A DNA stretch of 64,000 bases from Saururus chinensis (GCA_035235625.1 CP141148.1:35217057-35281056), one strand, 5' to 3'. Positions 36,301-48,124 are shown, counted from the stretch's first letter. Translations and numbers: made by a program. Notes: generated from the letters alone by a model not told the origin.

Positions 36301-37466
36301 AATTATACCACTGGGTTTGATAAATTTTCTCGGTCAGATGTAACTAAAAGTTGAGATACAAATCACCCCATAGTAAGAGAAACAGAGAAGAAAGGACACC
36401 TTGTAGCACTTAGATACTGATTCCCATAGTCACTATTTTACTCGGTAATTCTTTATTTTTTTTAACTGAATCTTCCATAATATAGATTTTTTTTCAATAT
36501 TTTAAATTTTGCAACTCTTCCTTTACCTGAATGTTTCACTTAAGCAGTTCGTGCATTCACACTATTATGTGCTCATCTTTTTTCCACACCTAAATTCTCA
36601 CATCTAGTTGAATGTCGTAGAATTACTAGCTATCTTCTTATCAAAATCACTACGATCATATTTTTTTCCATTCAAAATGTACCAAGCTGCCCAATATTTA
36701 TGATCATTATATTAGTCTTAATACAGGCAGATAACTTATCCCGATAAAGCATCAATTCATCTTTCAATGTTTCTACGTGGGAAATTTCAACTGGAAAGCA
36801 GATTCGCAATGCTCAGAGCTTCGATAAAGAAGCTGAAGAACAATCTGTCGGGGTCGATATCACATGGTCACGAAATGCAGATCTTGTTCCTACGTCCTAG
36901 TTAATGCAAGTACATAATATACAATTCGCATCTTTGCTACCTTTGTACAAATTATAAGGAAGCTAATCATCAATTATAGCATTCAAGTAGATACAGATGA
37001 TAGGCATACCGAGTCACCGACAACAGTAAAAAATATATAATTTTTTTTTCAATTTAAATGAAGGTCGATTTGAGGGTATAATAAAAATGATCCAACTTCG
37101 TAATAGAAGCAAATGATTGATGACCAGTGTACTCCTCGCATACAACAAGATCTAAAAGAAATATTTTAACAAAAACAAAACTTTAATAAAATTGTACCGT
37201 TTCAGATCGTTTGAGAAGAGGGCCCTGCAGAAGGTTCCTTCCAGATCCCGCTGCCAGCTGCCGCTTGATCTTCTCCAAACTGCTCTCCGTCTCTCCCAAA
37301 CTCTGCAAATACGTTTTTTATTTAAATTGACTTAAGACCAATTTGTTCCCAATACCGAATCAATCAAAATCCAAAAGCATCGCAGATGAACAGAGGGTTG
37401 AAGGGGCCTCAAAAAACGAAAGAAAATTCAGTAAAAAATTACCCCAAGAGCTCCGTTTGTGGCCAT
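27343..37466 (-). CDS. PH-domain and coiled-coil protein, function unknown
   Basis: Ten exons on the minus strand: 37466-37443, 37302-37198, 32021-31960, 31863-31780, 31671-31640, 31544-31463, 31147-30919, 28996-28769, 28437-28145, 27589-27343. All junctions are GT..AG and keep frame; total 1,386 nt, 461 aa. Residues about 35-135 form a pleckstrin-homology domain: GPLLKRSE, LRKWNERWVILD, then the blocks TITFDANSTITVSP and KKEYFLCAET with AAARAWVSTL as the final helix. The tryptophan in ARAW is the typical PH-fold residue. Residues about 145-210 are Ala-rich (TVATVVAAANSTAVEASKEI). Residues about 210-385 are heptad-rich and charged, predicted coiled coil. The tail is acidic and disordered, with a VDIPVVSLPVV segment. 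PH domains bind phosphoinositides or proteins; no substrate can be read here. I recognise the family as a conserved plant PH protein but know no established name. Intron 2 (5,176 bp) holds a PPR gene. Confidence 0.92.
27767..27973. mobile_element. Stowaway-like MITE inside the last intron of the PH gene
   Basis: Left end TACTCCCTCCGTCCCATATT is the classic terminus. The right end complement reads TCATCTGTCCCGTATTAGTTA. About 200 bp, inside intron 27590-28144, away from the splice sites. Confidence 0.75.
29340..29900 (+). pseudogene. Two degenerate LINE 3'-end fragments in intron 7 of the PH gene
   Basis: Segments 29340-29560 and 29605-29895 are diverged copies (GAAGTACTAAAGTTG, GGGAAGAC, TCTAATGGTAATAA-type blocks, ending AACTTGCACC..GACCCTAAAA). 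The second copy reads RPIQDPKRRSPRKTWKQSLQ, then INLAYDL, resembling the RGRPkkTW...kkDL ending of plant LINE reverse transcriptases. Stops interrupt it. Confidence 0.45.
30090..30550. repeat. Degenerate duplicated segment in intron 7
   Basis: Blocks at 30090-30240 and 30405-30550 share CTATCTTGCC..ATCC..CCTAGAT, CCAAGATCTCGAT/CCAGATCTCGATTCTCA and TTGGAGAGACC. No coding sense. Confidence 0.5.
32649..33052. repeat. Tandem duplication of about 200 bp in intron 2 of the PH gene
   Basis: Copy 1 at about 32649-32846 and copy 2 at about 32862-33052 both run from AGAGTTTAATATATGGTCAT to ACCAAGCCCAATG and differ at only a handful of positions, so the duplication is recent. An (AT)n run follows copy 2 (33055-33090). 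Confidence 0.9.
33060..33090. repeat. (AT)n-rich microsatellite
   Basis: Interrupted TATAAATATATA changing to pure (TA)n, next to the 200-bp duplication. Confidence 0.8.
34048..35613 (-). CDS. PLS-class pentatricopeptide repeat protein, E-type, intronless
   Basis: A single ORF of 521 aa. The N-terminus (MRRLVLWNASGLSFLTHRS...) is rich in Arg/Ser with few acids, fitting an organellar targeting peptide. PPR units follow, seen as phrases such as DVYTWNAMIKGLAE, DMISWNSMISGYGKHGD, NLVSWSAMIDGYVRTGD, PDVITLVSALKACANMG, TALVDMYAKCGCVDVA, DVILWNSIIGGLAIHG and STFVGVLCACSHAGLV, a mixed P/L/S pattern. An E-type region begins around HWGALLAACRTHSNVEVGE and continues through GGRYVLLSNVYAG. The protein stops soon after GIKKDRGCSSLE, so there is no E+ or DYW deaminase domain. 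Such proteins bind organellar RNA one base per repeat and often recruit editing enzymes; the target cannot be stated. The whole gene lies inside intron 2 of the PH-domain gene, same strand. The start ATG is the first in frame and gives the targeting-like N-terminus. Confidence 0.93.
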   Translation of the reverse strand: MRRLVLWNASGLSFLTHRSMCSLSAKVPSSRMLFPDLTRKFIPPNPMLSIMETPDNRVPDLKSFHALSITTGLIRDTFSASRLVEYCLKWDPIYVHNIFNTIDRPDVYTWNAMIKGLAESDSPTSGVSYFFRMLSMRVPPIDYTFALIVKACLIAKEEPWIGKKVHAQILKHGVEDLLVVRNSLLKMYCNIGSLDDAQLLFDNSLKLDMISWNSMISGYGKHGDVDSARRLFDNMPNKNLVSWSAMIDGYVRTGDCAEALHLFYKMFGSGVEPDVITLVSALKACANMGALDQGRWVHMYIERNKLMCRTSVILGTALVDMYAKCGCVDVALQMFHEMHEKDVILWNSIIGGLAIHGHGQEAVDLFWKMRQLCIVPSESTFVGVLCACSHAGLVQEGRKIFKSMKEEYMIEPRIEHYGCLADLLGRAGLVCEAEEVLTTMPMEPEAKHWGALLAACRTHSNVEVGERIGRHLIALEPHDGGRYVLLSNVYAGAYRWDDALDTRSSMEEHGIKKDRGCSSLE

Positions 37467-37732
37467 GGATCGAAGAGTCGGGAGCCGGAAGTGAAATTCG
37501 ATGGAGTTGACGTGATAAAAATTGAAAGTTTTTCAGATTTCAACGGGAATGTGGGTGGGCTGGTAGGTGGACTTGGCTTAGCGGTGCACGTTAAGGTGAG
37601 TTTGAACCATCAAAACTAAACTGCGCCGCAAGTGGGCTTATTACATACAAGAAGGATTGTGAAATCAGCCACCCCCTAGTTTATTCATCCAACGTACTTT
37701 TATATTGTTACTAACTTATCATTCGATTTTCG

Positions 37733-37734
<2 letters not shown>

Positions 37735-37777
<43 letters not shown>
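37735..37777. repeat. (TA)n microsatellite
   Basis: About 42 bp of TA upstream of the PH gene. Confidence 0.9.
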
Positions 37778-37780
<3 letters not shown>

Positions 37781-38034
37781 TGGAGATGGGTAGGATAAAG
37801 CAGGAGTGGGAGACTCCTCATCTTAAGAAAAATTGAACTGGAACCTATTTACCATTTTATTTAAGTAAAATATTATCGATTGTATTAAGAAGGTAGGAGG
37901 TGGTAGACTCCTCATCCTAAAAAGGAATCAAACACAAACTTGTTTACTATTTCATTTAAGTAAAAAATTAATACAAGTCAAGGTTCAAGTGCACTAGCGT
38001 GAGCCAAGGCAATCGAGAAGAAAGGGGATAGGTG
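37778..38034. repeat. Diverged direct repeat
   Basis: GGAG(T/G)GG(G/T)AGACTCCTCATC..AAAAA..AA(C/A)TTG(T)TTTAC(C/T)ATTT occurs at about 37803-37870 and again at 37885-37965. Confidence 0.5.
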
Positions 38035-38035
38035 A

Positions 38036-38214
38036 TGGGAAATATTTTCTATGCTTATGAGTAATTATGCGCTTAGGGTAAGAAATGCATGGGAGCTTTT
38101 TATCAACAAAATCAAAGTTATACACTAACATTTACTCTCAAATATCAAAGGTTAACATGTACTTCTTATGTTGGGTGCATTGTCGGTAGGGAACATAGAA
38201 AATACTTCCTGAGT
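38036..38214. mobile_element. Foldback MITE, ends GGGAAATATTTTCTATG
   Basis: Left arm GGGAAATATTTTCTATGCTT continues to GGTAAGAAATGCATGGGAGC. The right arm, read inverted, gives GGAAGTATTTTCTATGTTCC and on to CACCCAACATAAGAAGT. Same family as the element at 43170-43352. Confidence 0.65.
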
Positions 38215-41200
38215 AATGATTCAAACCCTTTTCACCCCCATCCAAAGTAAATATTTTCACATTGATTTGAATATTTGTAAATATTTATATATAGAAATGA
38301 TACAATCCGCTACTATATCCATGAGCTAAGTGAGTCGTACAAATTTTGGTTGTTTGATTCCCATAGAAGGGTTGATTAGACTTGGAGCACCTAAATTCTT
38401 TATTTTTGGCCCTTATAAGAGAATCAAGTAGCCAAGATTCGTTCCGCATGAATACAACGGCTCACTGTATCATAGGTACGTTTGTATAAAAAAAAGTTTG
38501 AAGTATGTCTCATGTTGGACGAAACGATAATTTCCAACAAGGAATAGGCTATTTTTCATATATTTTTTTACCTAGAAGAGATTGGTAGCAATTTTTTTTA
38601 TAAAAGCCATAATTTCATCACTACCCTAGAATTTAACTTTTATAAAAAAGCACGTGAAACTTATTTAAAATTTACTTTGATGACAAAAAATAAAATTCAT
38701 TACAACATTCCAAAAAAATTATTAAACATTGTGTACGTGGACAAAAAACTTGTATATCATATATATTATCTAAGCAATATAACAACATAACATGCAAGTT
38801 GTATAGCAAAGTGTAAGTCAAGAAAATTTACTTATCAAAAACCAAGATTAGCCAAAGCAATGATGATTTTTATAAATATTTTAAGAAATAGATATAATTT
38901 AAAGTGTGTGTTAAATTTATAAATCAGCATATTTAAAAAAATAGATTTTAGAATGAACTTCTGAAAGTCAGAAATAGTAATGCAATAAATAGAATAAACT
39001 TTGATATAAAGTTAAATAAAAGCCACACAATTCTCTATTGGTTCCGTTGGAATTAGACATCTAAAATGTCATCTTAGTCTGTGATCTAGATACACTAATA
39101 TGCAAAATGACCATAAAAATGTACTTTCAGACATATAAACAAAGTTATGAAATATAAGTGGGAAGATATTAGATTACATGAAATTATTTTCCATTTGTGA
39201 TCCTTGTATCAAGAAATTTATACTTAACTATATATTACTTATACAAAAGAATTTTAGAGCCATAGAATACGAAAAGGGATTCAAAATTCTCTAAGGAAAT
39301 GCTATAATGGGACCAAATGATTTATGAAAATGATCAAGTACTATAGGAAGATAGTAGAAATCTCAACTAGTTGATCACTTGAATGCCTAAAAATTATCCT
39401 ATCTATTTTTTTAGGGAGATAATGCCTTACCTCATGGAGTTCATCAGCAAATTTGATGCTTTCTCCTAATTCCGAACTACCTAATTGGCTTTGTAGGGTT
39501 CTGCAATGGAACCATGTTGGCACCTCTCTATTATTTCCCTCTCTATATAAGCATGAGAAGAACAATATGAGGTAAAGGAGAACATCATGAACAGATCAAG
39601 GCTACACATATTTATTGAACTTAATGTAAGTCTAAGTAAAAAATCATCACCTTCCATCAATATCAGGAAGTCTTTGGATTGTTACTTGTAATCAAAATCA
39701 TGACCCCATAATTCATTTTTTGTCGAAAATGAAGATGTTATGGTGACAATAATTTAGGTATAAATATTTTAGCTTTAATGGATTTCAATTTTTGTTACTT
39801 ATCTTTTAGATGCCTAAGGAGAAAGGGCATGTAAAGGCACTGACTAACATGCAAAATTGCATTAGAATTAGAAAATCTTTGGAGTAGAGTTGCAGACACA
39901 GGTCATCAGATAGTTTGCAAAGTCAATGACATGTTCACCCAAAACACCACCTTTTAATGATCCTTGTAAACCAAATTACATTTTATTCATTCAAATACAA
40001 AAAGTATAATTTAGGAAAAAGAACACACCTTACCAAGAAAATATCAATTTCATAGAGTTTCCAACTGAATTTTCTAGTTTTTGAATGCTGACTACATAAA
40101 TTAGATTTTCCCACCTACATGCTCCATAAAAGACTACATCCTATTATAATTTCCCTCTAAGCTTCTCAACATCTAGAGGAATCAAAGAAGCCACTAGAGA
40201 ATGACATCCTATTTTTGGGACCTAAGAACAAAATTGAAAGAGAAATTAGCCAATGCTCATTCAAACCTATGTTGATCTCATATTGACATGTAAACCCATC
40301 ACCACCAGATTCAGGATGACAAGCCTAACCCAATTCAAATTACTTGAAAAGAAAATAAGAACTCAATGCTAACATTGAACAACAGGAGATAACAAAAGAG
40401 AAAGCTACAAATTTAGAAGTGCATTTGTAGAGAGATCAAAACACATCTTAATATGGACAAAGACAAATTATTCTAAGTCAACTTAGATAGAACCTTGCCA
40501 TTATTCATAGCAACAACAAAAAAATTCATACTAAAGATAGTGAGCAAAACCCATGTTGCTTAGAATTATAACTTGAACACAGTTTTGGTCGTGTTCTTAT
40601 TGGTTAGATATAAGGTCGTTGCCTCCTCCTATTTGCAGGTAATGTCCGAAGTACCTTGTAATCTCAAAGCCACACGACCTAAGTATTCCTCCCCTAAAAG
40701 TCGCTTTCTTAAGTAAGCATTCTCAGCACTTGGCATTGAGATTGTATATGAAAAACACAAATCAAATATACAACTATAATATAGGATTTAGAGAATTGAA
40801 GATACTAGGAGAGCAACAAGATTAAAACTTCAATATGTGCATGTAGAAATGGCTCGTGTTGCTTGTCAAAGTTGCATCGAGGTTTGGTGAGAGATAGTGA
40901 CTAGCGGGTTGGGGAGCACAAAAGATGATAAAAAACCACAGGAAAAAAAACAAACATGATCAAATCAAAGAAAGCAACCAAAACACACATCTATAACCAA
41001 AGCTATTTTAAAAAGACCTATAACAAAACTTCACCAAAATGAAACAAACATTGGGAAAAAATTACCCACAAGTATATACACTCAAGAAAAAAATTCCCGC
41101 ACAACTTCCTACTACTGCTACAAACAAGCCACCAAGAACACAAACAATCAACACTGCAAATGAGAAAAAAAAATCAGCACAAAAATACAGACCAAACGTA

Positions 41201-41220
41201 CATGAGAAACAACAAAAATT
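38215..41220. other. No supported gene
   Basis: AT-rich DNA with short open frames only; the 74-aa minus frame at 39341-39565 shows no domain. I see no RNA gene. Confidence 0.4.
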
Positions 41221-41222
41221 AG

Positions 41223-41237
41223 GCGCGCGCGCGCGCG

Positions 41238-41290
<53 letters not shown>
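41223..41290. repeat. Compound microsatellite (GC)8(AC)11(AT)15
   Basis: Three consecutive pure alternating purine-pyrimidine tracts, about 68 bp, switching from GC to AC to AT without interruption. Open frames across it on both strands are repeat read-through. Confidence 0.95.
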
Positions 41291-41292
<2 letters not shown>

Positions 41293-43169
41293 ATAGGACA
41301 CAAAAGTGAATGGAAGTTTAAAAGCCAAATAGTGCATGTCATAAATATGGAAAAAAAACGCCTACAAAAGTTTAAAAGCCACACCATAAAGAGCACACCA
41401 AAAATCCCAAACATAGCTCAATTTTATCAACCAATCAAAAAAATACACATATATCTCACGCAAAAAATAAGGACATAAAATTTGGTTAAAAAACTTAGGA
41501 AGAAGTTTAAAAGGGAGGACAATATTTACACACAAAGAATACTAAACACAGGCCACTACTAATTAGGTAGGATATTAACACCCCATGTACTCATACATGT
41601 ACATACTGAAAGGTATATAGGATAGTAAATGTCATATTTATTATTATCAATCAACCACAACCAAAGTACCATCTTCATCCCCATTAAATTTAAATATTTA
41701 TGCCACAATCTATACTAATGCAACAAGTAATCATTGAGGCTATTTTGGGTACTTTATGCCAAAATGTCTTATCCATATTTATTTTTAGCCCGAAATTCCT
41801 GGTATATACATGGAGAAGGGTAAAAAGTCTCAAAGCTAAAAATGCAAGAACAAAACCCAAAATAGAAGACCAAGAGTCATCAACTCCAAAATAATATAAC
41901 AAGACATGCATGGAAGTTAAGCACACACATACCAATAAAAAAACTATCAACAATAAAAATAACATTTATTAATATCAATCAATTATATCCCATATGGTAA
42001 GTATACCCCATTAAATTACCAAATTTATGTTCAATATTGTAGGAAAATGAAACCCAGCCATTGAGGACATTTTCGTACATCCAAGCCAAAATGTCTCGTC
42101 CACTAATTATTTTGGCCCTAAATACCCGGGATACCCCTACAAAGCCACTATTTTTTCATACATAACTACAAAAACATGTGAATACCCACTCTTTGATGGC
42201 ATAACTGGTTTTTTATCATGGAAATGTCAAACTTGGTTGTGCTTTTTATATAGTATAGATTTCTCTTCTTTCTTTGCAGGGGCGGGGGTATTTAAGAGTC
42301 GTTTAGATTTAGCATTACCTTCAAATTGGCGACCCAAGAACAAATTGATTCACTCTCAATCCGTGCTAAGTTATGGTGAATATTTCATAGAAAAATTTTA
42401 GATGCATCAAATGTAAGAATTTACATATGCAAATGGTTTTTCTGATATATCTAGGATGTTGATACTTTTAATAGTGTCTAATTCAACATTTTTTCCCTAT
42501 ATGACTACATTAAGAAATGTAAGTGGTACTTCTATAGCCACATATTATTCAAATTTTTTTTGTTCAACGTACAAACACACTCTTATAGCTTGAAGTAGTT
42601 TATGTTGTTGAGACCTCAGTTGAATTGACCAATGTTATTAGTTCCAATAGTTAATGTGAGAATAGGACCACTTGTATTGCATGTTGATAACCATTTAGAA
42701 GGTTATTTTTTTACTCTATCCTATATTAAGTATCGTATATAAGGACATATGTGTCATATGTATTGTATTGGATTATTTTCGTGATCAAAATAATGTTATA
42801 TGTGTAAATTTTGAATCATAATGTTTTTTATGATCATATGTTGAAGAAGAAGACGAGCAGCGAACTTAAGCAGTGTTTCAAAAGGTAAAATCACGCACAT
42901 ACATCACACTCACACACTTTTAGTTAAGCGAACTTTATTTTATGGTGTAGTAGAGTGTTGAAGACATTTTGGATGAAAACTTTATTTTTGTTCATCAACA
43001 ATCGATCACAAATGACCAAACAATCAATCGACATTGAATGTTGTTGACAAAGTTCTCCAGCAACTTAATCAAATGATCGCCAAATGGATAGATCAATCAA
43101 TATGCTATTTGAGGGTTACTATAACTTGAATGAATGATCACCTTCTGAATGAATCAATTATACTTTACC
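41291..43169. other. No supported gene
   Basis: AT-rich. Two segments near 41630-41780 and 41970-42130 share 'TTATTAATATCAATCAA', 'ATTGAGG', 'CCAAAATGTCT' and 'TAGCCC/GGCCCTAAAT' blocks, so they look like a diverged duplication. Open frames have no domain. Confidence 0.4.
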
Positions 43170-43352
43170 TAAGCATTTTTAATGCTTCCCACTAACAATG
43201 TTTCTCAGCGTAAGAAACGCATGGGAGCCTTGATGTTTGAGATCGATGGCACACCTGTTAGTGTACACCGTCAATCTCATGAATAACAAGGGCTCCCATG
43301 CATTCCTTACATTGGGAGCATTGTTAGTAGGGAGCATAGAAAATACTTCCTT
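43170..43352. mobile_element. Foldback MITE, second copy
   Basis: Left arm AATGCTTCCCACTAACAATG to AAACGCATGGGAGCC. The right arm inverted gives ATGCTCCCTACTAACAATGC to GGAATGCATGGGAGCCC, about 60 bp of paired sequence. GGAGCATAGAAAATACTTCC at its right end matches the element at 38.0 kb. Confidence 0.75.
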
Positions 43353-43943
43353 GTCGAACAGACTTCAGTAACTTAATTGATATATTATTTTAAAGAATCA
43401 ATTGATTAGGCATCTACGTTTAAACAAAACAGGGAATGATCAATCGCCCTATGGAACAATTGATTGCTTTAATGCATAATTTTCTGAAATAGGCTATTCC
43501 AAGTGGAATTAGATTCCTATTTAAAGTCTAAAAACGTGAAAAAAAAGAGATGAAGGCTTGGAAAACCTAGAGAAAAATAGTGAAACTTCTCTAACGAGTA
43601 GAGTAAATTAGCCTCATTGATCATGTTCCTTTCAACCATAATAAAAAAAGTGATTTGAGTTGAGTGAGAGTAGTAAACATTTGAAGCAACTAAGTATTTA
43701 TTGAAGAGATTTGTTAAGAAGATCAAAGGGAAAGGATTATTCATGCTAAAGAGACTTGCCACGAAGATCTGAATCTATCAGAAACAAAATAAGTTGTAAA
43801 GAGAAAGTTGATGTAAGTAAAGAAAAGAGGGTGGTGAAAGAAGAGTTGAGAGTGCTGTGAAGAGCCAGTCGAGTGAAGAAAAGAAGAGTATTTGTCTTTA
43901 TAAACTGGTAGCTCTGTATTTATATTTACATAGTCCATATTTA

Positions 43944-46900
43944 GGGGCTATTTGGATATAGATTAGTGGGCATAGTAAATGAAGATTCGCTTGAATTTGA
44001 TTAGTCAAATTTATTGACAAAGCATTTTATGTTTGGCTAATACATATTATGTGAATTTGATTCATGAGAAATTTGTTAATGAATCGTGTTTGTTAAAACT
44101 ATAGGAAAGTGGATTCATCACTTAAGATCTGTTTCATGCAGTGACTTTGCATAGCTATGATGAACCAGATATAAAAGTGTTCATGCTTGATGCACGTAAA
44201 TCAGCTAACCCATTAACAAAAAAATGGATATTGGATATGGTTTAATGGGCCTCTCCCATCACTCATACGGTTATCATCATGCGCAAGGACCTCGATAGAG
44301 TTCCCCAGTTCATCTCTAAGCCCAAGTCTGCCCACTAGTTCACATGGAGCTAAAGGTTATAAGAACGAGCCAGTAGAGATGTAGGGTTGCCTTCGGTATT
44401 CAAGTACGCGACTCAACCCAATTTTGGCTCAAATTGGAAGGGTGATCCTTGAGTTTTTTCCGGGTTGAACCCAACCTCATCCAAAAATCACTTGATCCCT
44501 ACCAAAGATATGACTTAACCAATCCTGAACCCACTAAATTAAGGGTCAGTTCCATCCATATTTGACCGGGTTGGGTTTTCTATCGCCTTAACAGACTTGG
44601 TTCCCTGGTGAGTGAGGAATAATACTTGAACTAATTATTAGTTGGATTAATGCTAATTATCAAAGGCAGATGAATTGCTTAAGTCATGTATTGGTGATAG
44701 TTGGGCAACATGCTTTTACCTTGGTATCCCAATTCTTGAATGTTTTCTAGAGAGTAGAATGGAATTTACTTCTGAATCCTTATTTTTGAAATCCTCAGTT
44801 ACAACTTGAAACTTGGAAATTTCATATCATAATTACCGACTTTTAATTCCATAACAACAACTACAATAAACTAGAAGAATTTTGGGCTTATACAGTGACA
44901 CCATAATATTTTCAATTAGTTACAACCGTTGAATATACTTTTACTCCACGAGATCTCATTCATAAGACAACCAACAAGCAGTAGCCAAAAAAAAAGATGC
45001 ACATCAACATTCACAGTGGAATGTTCTATGCAAAATATTGAGAAAATGAGAGATCATCGAAGTTCAATTTAGCATAAGCATTGATCATGAGGGTATAGAA
45101 CCTCAGCTGGTAATTTCAATATAAATAAATTGCATCATCAAATTTCTTATACTCTACCAATAAGACCTACATACTAATAGAGCAAACTGGAAGACAATGT
45201 AATCACATTAAACGGCTCTACAAAGATATGAGGATTAGAACAACATACGCCTATCAATATGCTCATGGCAAATAAATCTTGCTAGCAACTAATTAAAGAT
45301 ACAATCATAAGACAGTTCATTCCAGTAATTAAAGTATTCATCCACCTTGCAAGGTGTTCAATCATAGCACAAGAAAACTAACATAATCTACACAAAGCTG
45401 CTGGTATCACTAATTCAAATAAGATCCCTACTAACCCTATTTAAATTCTCAAATTTCGTGTGCAGATTCTAAATCTATCTACAAATATTCTTAAAAATTC
45501 ATACATGCTCCACAACAACTTCTTCTTTACACTAAACACTGCTTCATCGCTGTGAAAGATTCGAGTTTCAGAAACCATCAAACACCATAAAATCATTATT
45601 TTTACCCCAAAAGGCTAATGAAGAACTAGCAGTACAGAAACCATAGTCACAGGACTCATACACCAATGACAATTTTTAAGCACCAAGAATGAGGTAAACA
45701 ACATATATGAAACATGAAGAATGCATTATTTCTCTTCCTCTCAACCCAAATGAAAGAAATAAGACTGAAAAAAGCAGTCAAATTCTGCATTCAGTAAAAA
45801 AGAAACAGTGGTTATGCATAGCTTGCGACATAACCAAATCAACAGCTCAATATGAACAACCTTTCATATATACTAATTAAATAATTAATTTTAGTCTAGC
45901 ATCTACTTGACTTGCCCCTATATACTAAAGGTTCCCCTTGCAATGAAGGTGTCTATATCAATGCTGACAACCCCCTACCTCCCTCTCTTCTCACCAAATT
46001 TTCTGGCTTTGCCCCTGCCAAGTAGTGCCTACAAAGGTAGGATCATTTTTCTTTTTTATCCTTCATTTAGGTTGCTGACTTGGGCAATACTGAATGAAAA
46101 TTTTCTCTATGTCTAGCATACAAGTTAATCAAGTGAACAACATATCATCTCAAAAGGATACCCTTGCCTTGTTGAGAGTAAAAACAAGCAGCCTTCTTTC
46201 ATATGTCTATCTTCAGAACAATATATCATTTCCTATCCAAGATATATCATCGCAAAAATGATTCCCCTGCCTTCTTCAGAGTCAAAATAAGCAGCCTTCT
46301 TTTATATGGCTATATTCAAAAACATGTATAATCACATAATCAAAAGCATTTTATCCTTCTTTTATATAATCACATGGGACACGACTATTTGCACACTATA
46401 TGAAGCCCAGCCATTCAACTAGCTCGCAAAAGCATCACAAGACCTAAATATGCAGTTTTAAAAGCTTCATAGAAAGCTACAACTTGAAGGACGACCCAAA
46501 AAATAATCATTGAAGAAAATAAGTGCTAAAGTAGCAATATATGTTCACTCATGATGGCAACCACAAAAAGGATAAATGGGAAAAAAAGAAAATAAAAATA
46601 ATACATAGAATTCCATCTTGTAGGAAGGTCTTCAACATTTTCATCAAGACATCCACATTAAAACTATCAAGACTTTTGATGGGTCCATGACACAGTTGAA
46701 ACACGATTCAACATTTTCTTGCTAAATATCAAAAAAAGAATAGAAGATTCCATTCGACTTTAGTACTACTATCGATCAAGTGCTTTATTACCCCGACCCT
46801 GGTGTCATAAATAATGTTTTGAGGATTTGCATGCTATTTTTTATAAGCTCAATGGCAAAAATCATGATAAAAGTGTATCACAATTCTAATTAGTATGCTC

Positions 46901-48124
46901 GTTAGAGATTCTGCTTTATTCCAAGAAGACATGAACATGTTATTTGTTTAGAGTAGAGTCAGCATAGAAGTATAGAACGAAATAACAAAATCCTCACACC
47001 AATGCATAAAAGTTTTAAGTCTTAGACAGTTGTTGATATGACAATGCATACAAGTTTGCATAATACAACTTAGAAAGTACTAATATGCACACTTCGTAAA
47101 GCAAATTTTTTTCTAAATTCCATTTAGAGTTCAGAGTACTACCGGGCGATAATAAAACACAAACAGAAGAGAACAGTAGAAGCACTAAGCATTTCTGGAC
47201 TAATGCATTGACCAGACAGTGAAGTAGATCGAAAATTTTCATATTATGAAAGGAAGATGTACAGAGAAAACGCAATTTACTAGAGTTTTGATAAAGGGCA
47301 TAATTTAAGAACAACCATCCAGAAAAATTCACTTATTTCCATTAAGAAAATCCTTCACCATTAAAATTACTATTCAAAATATGACATTCCCTAGCAACAA
47401 AAGATAATCACACCCAAGCACATTTAATGGCACAAAAGATATCCATTTAAAAAGGTGACCCAAGTCACTAAACTTCCAAATTTCTCCATCCTATAGCGAG
47501 TATCCAAAAAGCAACCTACATCGCAATGAACCTAGAATTTACCATTGGAATCTTCTATAAATATCTGAGTTTCCATCAACTCAATTGCCTTGGAAACCTG
47601 CCAAATCGAGATAGCGCGACGGCGGCAAGTGAGGTGATGACAAGAAGGAGGGGAAAGGAAGTTCTGACAGGTGTGGGGATCAGAAATCACACCTCACCTC
47701 ATATGGTGCAGCTTTGAACGAAGTGTTGGGGGTTGTCAAACTGGTGAATGAGAGACCAGACAACGCGCAGCAGGGCCTTGATGGATTGCACCACGGCGGA
47801 GCTACACTGAAATCACACCTCGATATGCCATCTCTGTCTCAATCGCCATCTATATCCCGTTCTCTAAAGAGGGTAAGGGTGAAGAGCTCGGCACGGGTAA
47901 AATTGGCAAAAATAAAATAAAATAATTACCGCCAACGATTTGTCACAAAATCTCCTCAGGAGGAGATTAGTTAGGAAAGTAAAATTTAATCCCAAATCGC
48001 GATGAATCTTATGATTCATCATAAATTTGATACATTAAAGAATTTTTATATCCAAATGTGATTAACAAGATTTTTGTTTAATCTTGTATAAATCTTGACC
48101 ATAAATCCTTATCCAAACAGCCCC
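43944..48124. mobile_element. Non-autonomous PIF/Harbinger-like element, 4.18 kb
   Basis: The left terminus GGGGCTATTTGGATA and the right terminus, whose complement is GGGGCTGTTTGGATA, are inverted and both bordered by TTA (43941-43943 and 48125-48127). A TTA target duplication with a GGGGCTGTTTGG-type end is typical of PIF/Harbinger and Tourist elements. Both subterminal regions carry repeated GATT(C/A)AT and TCAAATTTAT blocks. No open frame inside exceeds about 105 aa, and no DDE transposase or Myb-like protein is visible, so it would need enzymes from elsewhere. A tiny TIR plus 3-bp duplication over 4 kb can arise by chance; the mirrored position of the matches argues against this. Confidence 0.55.

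Noticed and set aside
41039..41414. Open frames of 83-91 aa over the compound microsatellite
   Set aside because: Their 'coding' content is the GC/AC/AT repeat plus unremarkable flanks; no domain.
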